Positions 60,496-64,000 of a stretch of DNA of 64,000 nt are shown piece by piece (the stretch's first letter is position 1; each line of letters opens with the position of its first letter). Below the pieces are notes generated by a model that was given only the letters and a program-made list of their open reading frames with translations, was not told the DNA's origin and ran no database searches. The position numbers and the translations under genes are program-made. The stretch is from NCBI GenBank assembly GCA_036526135.1, contig DATCZA010000070.1:19918-83917 (forward strand), written 5' to 3'. This DNA is from UBA2965 sp036526135 (GTDB lineage Bacteria; Pseudomonadota; Gammaproteobacteria; Pseudomonadales; Azotimanducaceae).

Positions 60496-61463
60496 CAGCC
60501 GGCTATCCGCGCCCGTTGTCTGACCAGAGCCAGAACGACGTCGATGGTCGGCGTTGCTACCCCCGTGATCTCGCCCATCTCTTGGACCGCCGTCAGCAGC
60601 GCGTCGATCTCCATCGGCCGGCCAAGTTCAAGATCCTGCAGCATGGAGGTGCGGTGTGCGCCCACGGCGGCGGCACCCGCGATTCGCTTGTCCATGTCCA
60701 CGCCGAACCTCACTCCGAGTCGCTCGCCGATGGTCTGCGCCTCACGCATCATGGCGGCCGCAACCTCCCGGGTCCCGGGCGAGTCGGTCGCGATGACGTC
60801 CAGCGTAGCCGTGGTCAGGGCGCTGATGGGGTTGAAGCAGAGATTGCCCCAAAGCTTCATCCAGATCTCGTCGCGGATCCGACGGATCGGAGCGCGAAGG
60901 CCGGCGTCAATGAATGCCTCGCTGAGCGCGGACACCCGCTCGGATTTCTCGCCGCTGGGCTCGCCGAGTACGAAGCGATTGCCTTCGGTGTGGCGGACCA
61001 CCCCGGGTGCCTCGATCTCGCAGGCCGGATAGACGACGCAGCCGATGGCCCGTTCCGGGCCGATGCCGTTCCACTGCACGTCATCGGGATCGACGCTCCT
61101 GAGACGGCGGTTGGCATGCGGACCTTCAAGGCCGTGAAAATACCACCAGGGTACGCCGTTGCTGGCCGTTACCACAGCCGTGGACGGGCCGAGCAGCGGC
61201 GGCAACCGTTCGACGATCGCCGGCACCGAGTGCGCCTTGAGCGTGACGACGACGTAGTCCTGACGGCCGAGGGTCGCCGGATCGTCCGTGGCGTTGACCG
61301 CCACGACGGTCTCCTCCGCAGCCTCCCGCAGCGTCAACCCATCTCGCCGCATGGCCTCCAGATGCGGCCCACGCGCGACAAGCGACACGTCGACGTCGGT
61401 CGCGGCGAGCCGTGCGCCGAGATATCCGCCAATGGCGCCCGCTCCGAAGATACAGATCTTCAC
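60486..61463 (-). CDS. Ketopantoate reductase (PanE/ApbA)-family protein
   Basis: 325 aa. NADP-binding motif GAGAIGGYLGARLA (7-20), VTLKAHSVPA, the TASNGVPWWYF loop and the C-terminal domain with KLWGNLCFNPISALT (the catalytic Lys/Asn/Ser set) are typical. It reduces 2-oxo acids with NADPH. Its ATG overlaps by 4 bases the end of the acyl-CoA ligase gene, so the pair is translationally coupled; a biosynthetic pantothenate role is uncertain because the partner suggests catabolism of a 2-oxo or hydroxy acid. Confidence 0.9.
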   Translation of the reverse strand: MKICIFGAGAIGGYLGARLAATDVDVSLVARGPHLEAMRRDGLTLREAAEETVVAVNATDDPATLGRQDYVVVTLKAHSVPAIVERLPPLLGPSTAVVTASNGVPWWYFHGLEGPHANRRLRSVDPDDVQWNGIGPERAIGCVVYPACEIEAPGVVRHTEGNRFVLGEPSGEKSERVSALSEAFIDAGLRAPIRRIRDEIWMKLWGNLCFNPISALTTATLDVIATDSPGTREVAAAMMREAQTIGERLGVRFGVDMDKRIAGAAAVGAHRTSMLQDLELGRPMEIDALLTAVQEMGEITGVATPTIDVVLALVRQRARIAGCYG

Positions 61464-62983
61464 GACCGCGAAAGCGCTTCGGCAAGCTGTTCGGCCAGCC
61501 CGATCCGCTGCAGCTTGCCGGTCGGACCTTTCGGGATCTCAGTGACGAAAACCACCTTGCGCGGCACCTTGAAGTCGGCGAGCCGCTCGGCGGCGAACGC
61601 ACGAATTTCCGCCGCGTCAGCACTCGCACCTTCCGCAAGCACCACCGCGGCCGCGACGTCTTCGCCGAGCTTGTCGTGCGGCATGGCGAAGGTAACGATC
61701 TGGTCTACTGCGGGATGTTCTAGGATGATCTCGTCGATCTCACGGGGCGCGATCTTCTCACCGCCGCGATTGATGATCTCCTTCAGGCGTCCCGTGATCC
61801 GGAGATATCCGCCGTCGTCCATCACGCCCTGATCGCCGGTCCGGAACCAGCCGTGGTGGAAGGCCTCCGCGTTGGCCTTCGGGTTGGCAATGTAGCCGGA
61901 CGTGACGTTCGGGCCCTTTATGACAACCTCGCCGGTCTCGCCCGGCCCGAGCAGATTCCCGGCATCATCCATGATCGCGACCTCCGGGCCCGCCGCCACG
62001 CCGACGCTGCCCGCATAGCGCGGGGCCGGCGGCAAGGGGTTGCTGGTCATCTGGTGCGCCGCCTCCGTCATGGCGTAGGCCTCGATGACCGGGCAGCCAA
62101 ACGCCTCCTCGACCGCCTGCATGATCTGGGGCGGCAACGCCGCGGAGCATGAGCGGATGAACCTTAGCGGATGAGCATCGATCGCTGCTCGATTACCGGC
62201 CGTTCGACCCAGGATCGCCTGGTGCATGGTCGGCACCGCGGTGTACCAGGTCGGCTGCGCATCCTCGAGCCAGGCGAAAAACCGCAGGGCGTTGAAGCCG
62301 GGTGTGCAGTAGGTCGAGCCGCCGGCACCCAGGGAGGCCAGAATGGCGGCGGCGAGCCCGTGGATGTGAAAGAGCGGCATGATGTTCATGCACCGGTCCG
62401 TCGGTGTCAGCGCGAGCGTCGCCTGAATGTTAGTCGCCGAGGTCGACAGGTTGCGATGGGACAGCGGCACGAGCTTGGGGCGCGACGTCGTGCCCGAGGT
62501 GTGCAACATCAGCGCAACGTCGTCCTCGGTTCCGTAGCCCGGCGTGACGGGAACCGGCGCGTCCGCAAAGTCGAAAAGCCCGGCACGACCGCTCGAGTGC
62601 GGCGCAATCTCGAGCGTGCGGATATCGAGTCGCTCCGCGACGGCGCGAGCCGGGGACACCGAGCCGGTCTCGACCACGAGCACCTTAGGGTCGAGATCGG
62701 AGAGGTAGAACTCGAACTCGTCCTCCCGATAGCCGGGATTGAGCGGCGCCGTCGTCGTGCCACACGCGATGCTGACGAATGCCGCCGCCATCTCCGGCCC
62801 ATTCGGCAGGACTATGGCGGCGCGATCCGCCGTGGTCACGCCAAACGCATTGAGCTGCCCCACGGTCCGCTCGACCTGATCCATCAGGTCGGCAAAGGTG
62901 CAGGGCTCCGAGTCCGGCGCGGCGATGGCAGGCGCATCGGGCATTCCGCTGGCGAGCAGGTCGCGAATGGTATTCATGAACAT
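61460..62983 (-). CDS. AMP-forming acyl-CoA synthetase
   Basis: 507 aa. P-loop LHTSGTTSRPK (160-170), the A5 motif YAMTEAAHQM (about 294-303), GWFRTGDQG and GRLKEIINRGGEKIAPREID, and the terminal acyl-adenylate lysine in GPTGKLQR. Closest in pattern to oxalate-CoA ligase/Pcs60-like enzymes that act on short carboxylates. It activates an acid to its CoA thioester. Start at 62983 (MFMNTIRD); the second in-frame ATG two codons later is equally possible. Confidence 0.92.
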   Translation of the reverse strand: MFMNTIRDLLASGMPDAPAIAAPDSEPCTFADLMDQVERTVGQLNAFGVTTADRAAIVLPNGPEMAAAFVSIACGTTTAPLNPGYREDEFEFYLSDLDPKVLVVETGSVSPARAVAERLDIRTLEIAPHSSGRAGLFDFADAPVPVTPGYGTEDDVALMLHTSGTTSRPKLVPLSHRNLSTSATNIQATLALTPTDRCMNIMPLFHIHGLAAAILASLGAGGSTYCTPGFNALRFFAWLEDAQPTWYTAVPTMHQAILGRTAGNRAAIDAHPLRFIRSCSAALPPQIMQAVEEAFGCPVIEAYAMTEAAHQMTSNPLPPAPRYAGSVGVAAGPEVAIMDDAGNLLGPGETGEVVIKGPNVTSGYIANPKANAEAFHHGWFRTGDQGVMDDGGYLRITGRLKEIINRGGEKIAPREIDEIILEHPAVDQIVTFAMPHDKLGEDVAAAVVLAEGASADAAEIRAFAAERLADFKVPRKVVFVTEIPKGPTGKLQRIGLAEQLAEALSRS

Positions 62984-63032
62984 CCTCGGATCGTGGGGCG
63001 CCTATTCTGCCTCCCTCTCCGGACAATGTTAA

Positions 63033-63212
63033 CGCGCCGCACGAAAGACCGGTCTCTGCTCTCGAACTGCCGAACGGCAAAGCGGCTGGTGGTGCCTGAT
63101 CATCCTGATGCCGATTGTCGGCGTTATCGTCCTGCTGTTTTTCTTGGTCATGAGGGGTACGGACGGCACCGATCGCTTCGGCGGCGATCCGAAGACCTCA
63201 CCCGAGCCATAG
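63033..63212 (+). pseudogene. DUF805 membrane protein, C-terminal fragment
   Basis: The frame is open from a TAA at 63030 to a TAG at 63210 with no start codon. RQSGWWCLIILMPIVGVIVL then LFFLVMRGTDGTDRFGGDP is the C-terminal part of DUF805 proteins (RSGWWxLIxLIPxIG, ending GTxGxNRFGPDP). The first two-thirds of the protein are absent. Too short for the longer-frame annotation but recognisable. Confidence 0.6.
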
Positions 63213-63344
63213 ATACGCACTGCAATCGGTGGGCGGCACAGTAGTTGGGCCACAAACGGACCACGTCCAGGGCACTTCGCTGGCCAATACGGCCAGCGGA
63301 TCAAGCGGTAGCCAAACAAATCGCGCCACCTGCCACTGTGGACT

Positions 63345-63848
63345 TCAGACGTTGCCGGGTGGGTCTGTCGGGAGAGGTCTACGTCGTCTGCATGCTTGCG
63401 ATGGAACACTGAGATTGGCCGCAATCAGCGCGTCCAGAGCCAGTCTCTCGTCCTCGGGCAGGCTGGAAACATAGGCGTCCCGAGCCTGAGTCAACACCCG
63501 GAGGTTTTGATAGTACAAACGTGCATATTGATCGCGCTCTAGTCCGAATTCCGTCGCCGGATCAGCCAACCGGGCCCCGCCGAGGTGCTGATTCGCGGTT
63601 TCGATGATGCCCGCCAGATCGGGCGATTCCGCCACGGAACGCAGGTAGTCGTCGAGCTTACGCTGCCGCTCCTGCGCATTGGCTTGCAGGGTCGCATTCT
63701 TCGCACCCCGTACCTCGTAGATCAGTACCATCAGCGTGACGACGATGACGAGCGAGCTGATGAACTCCCCGATGGCCCCGAGATCCTGAATACCCATTGG
63801 ACGTCTCCCGTAGTGGATGACGGGAGGGTAGTCCAAGCCCGCCGTCAA
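63345..63848 (-). CDS. Small single-TM membrane protein
   Basis: 167 aa. MGIQDLGAIGEFISSLVIVV... with one membrane helix (about 12-30) then a helical domain: NATLQANAQERQRKLDDYLRSVAES and YYQNLRVLTQARDAYVSSLPEDERLALDAL. The C-terminus ANLSVPSQACRRRRPLP looks like a late frameshift tail because it departs from the family's helical ending. A truncated copy of the same gene lies 4 kb to the left (59370). Function unknown. Confidence 0.7.
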   Translation of the reverse strand: MTAGLDYPPVIHYGRRPMGIQDLGAIGEFISSLVIVVTLMVLIYEVRGAKNATLQANAQERQRKLDDYLRSVAESPDLAGIIETANQHLGGARLADPATEFGLERDQYARLYYQNLRVLTQARDAYVSSLPEDERLALDALIAANLSVPSQACRRRRPLPTDPPGNV

Positions 63849-64000
63849 CAGTCCGAGAGGGTGGAGTTTTGCTGCGCTATCGCCCGTTCAACTCTCGGAG
63901 GTAGCGGAATGCCCAATCGTCGGCAGCAGGGACCCAGATAGTTGAGCACTGATGACGCCGCAGCACTCTCGAGATGAGCGCCCGGGATGAGTCCTAACTC

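Noticed and set aside
1..64000. CRISPR arrays, tRNA, rRNA, integrase or transposase genes
   Set aside because: No repeat-spacer pattern, cloverleaf or recombinase motif was seen in reading the window.

Overview
The window is a GC-rich (roughly 60%), densely packed bacterial chromosome segment. It carries a TonB-dependent receptor, a DUF481 outer-membrane protein, many Sec-type signal peptides and Shine-Dalgarno-led operons, so it comes from a Gram-negative aerobe. The mix of sulfatase, sulfotransferases, haloalkane dehalogenase, Baeyer-Villiger monooxygenases, Rieske oxygenase, P450, carotenoid-cleaving oxygenase, many short-chain dehydrogenases and F420/FMN luciferase-like oxidoreductases suits a metabolically versatile, probably marine proteobacterium, most likely gammaproteobacterial. 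That placement is inference. No rRNA, tRNA, CRISPR array, phage or complete IS element was seen.

Layout. 0-10 kb: an edge fragment of a small membrane-protein family, a methyltransferase, a P450 fused at its 3' end to a broken GST, an amidase, adenine phosphoribosyltransferase (apt), an exported methyltransferase, a DUF411 protein, a GFA-like zinc protein and a homocysteine S-methyltransferase-like enzyme. 10-20 kb: DUF547, two Baeyer-Villiger monooxygenases, SRPBCC, TauD-type dioxygenase, a collapsed methyltransferase remnant, nuclease, Rieske oxygenase and EthD protein. 20-30 kb: SDRs, one intact and one internally deleted sulfotransferase, a glycosidase, a decayed WD40 gene, cupin, carotenoid oxygenase and DUF1971. 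30-42 kb: TonB receptor, a secreted Cys-containing protein, a kinase-like protein, CDF transporter plus beta-propeller, HAD phosphatase, crotonase, pyrophosphatase, MDR reductase and nitroreductase. 42-51 kb: a tight GST/MBL/tandem thioredoxin-fold/TetR operon facing a sulfatase/dehalogenase/nuclease/AhpD-like operon across a palindromic control region. 51-64 kb: flavin monooxygenase, SDR, winged-helix/TPR regulator facing a second secreted Cys-containing protein, ferredoxin, two luciferase-like oxidoreductases, DUF481, acyl-CoA ligase plus ketopantoate-reductase-like enzyme, and a cluster of intact and broken small membrane proteins.

Two results stand out. First, the AhpD-like gene at 49813..50877 contains an in-frame UGA exactly where the second cysteine of the CxxC redox motif should be (Cys-Phe-Tyr-UGA-Thr-Thr-Ser-His). 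The frame continues with conserved AhpD-type sequence, and a 7-bp GC hairpin with a G-containing loop lies about 25 nt downstream, as expected of a bacterial SECIS. It is very probably a selenoprotein that ordinary gene callers would split in two. Second, the window holds an unusual number of genes broken by clean internal deletions (methyltransferase, sulfotransferase, WD40, GST, small membrane proteins, DUF805) beside intact neighbours, which points to ongoing gene erosion or, less likely, assembly error.
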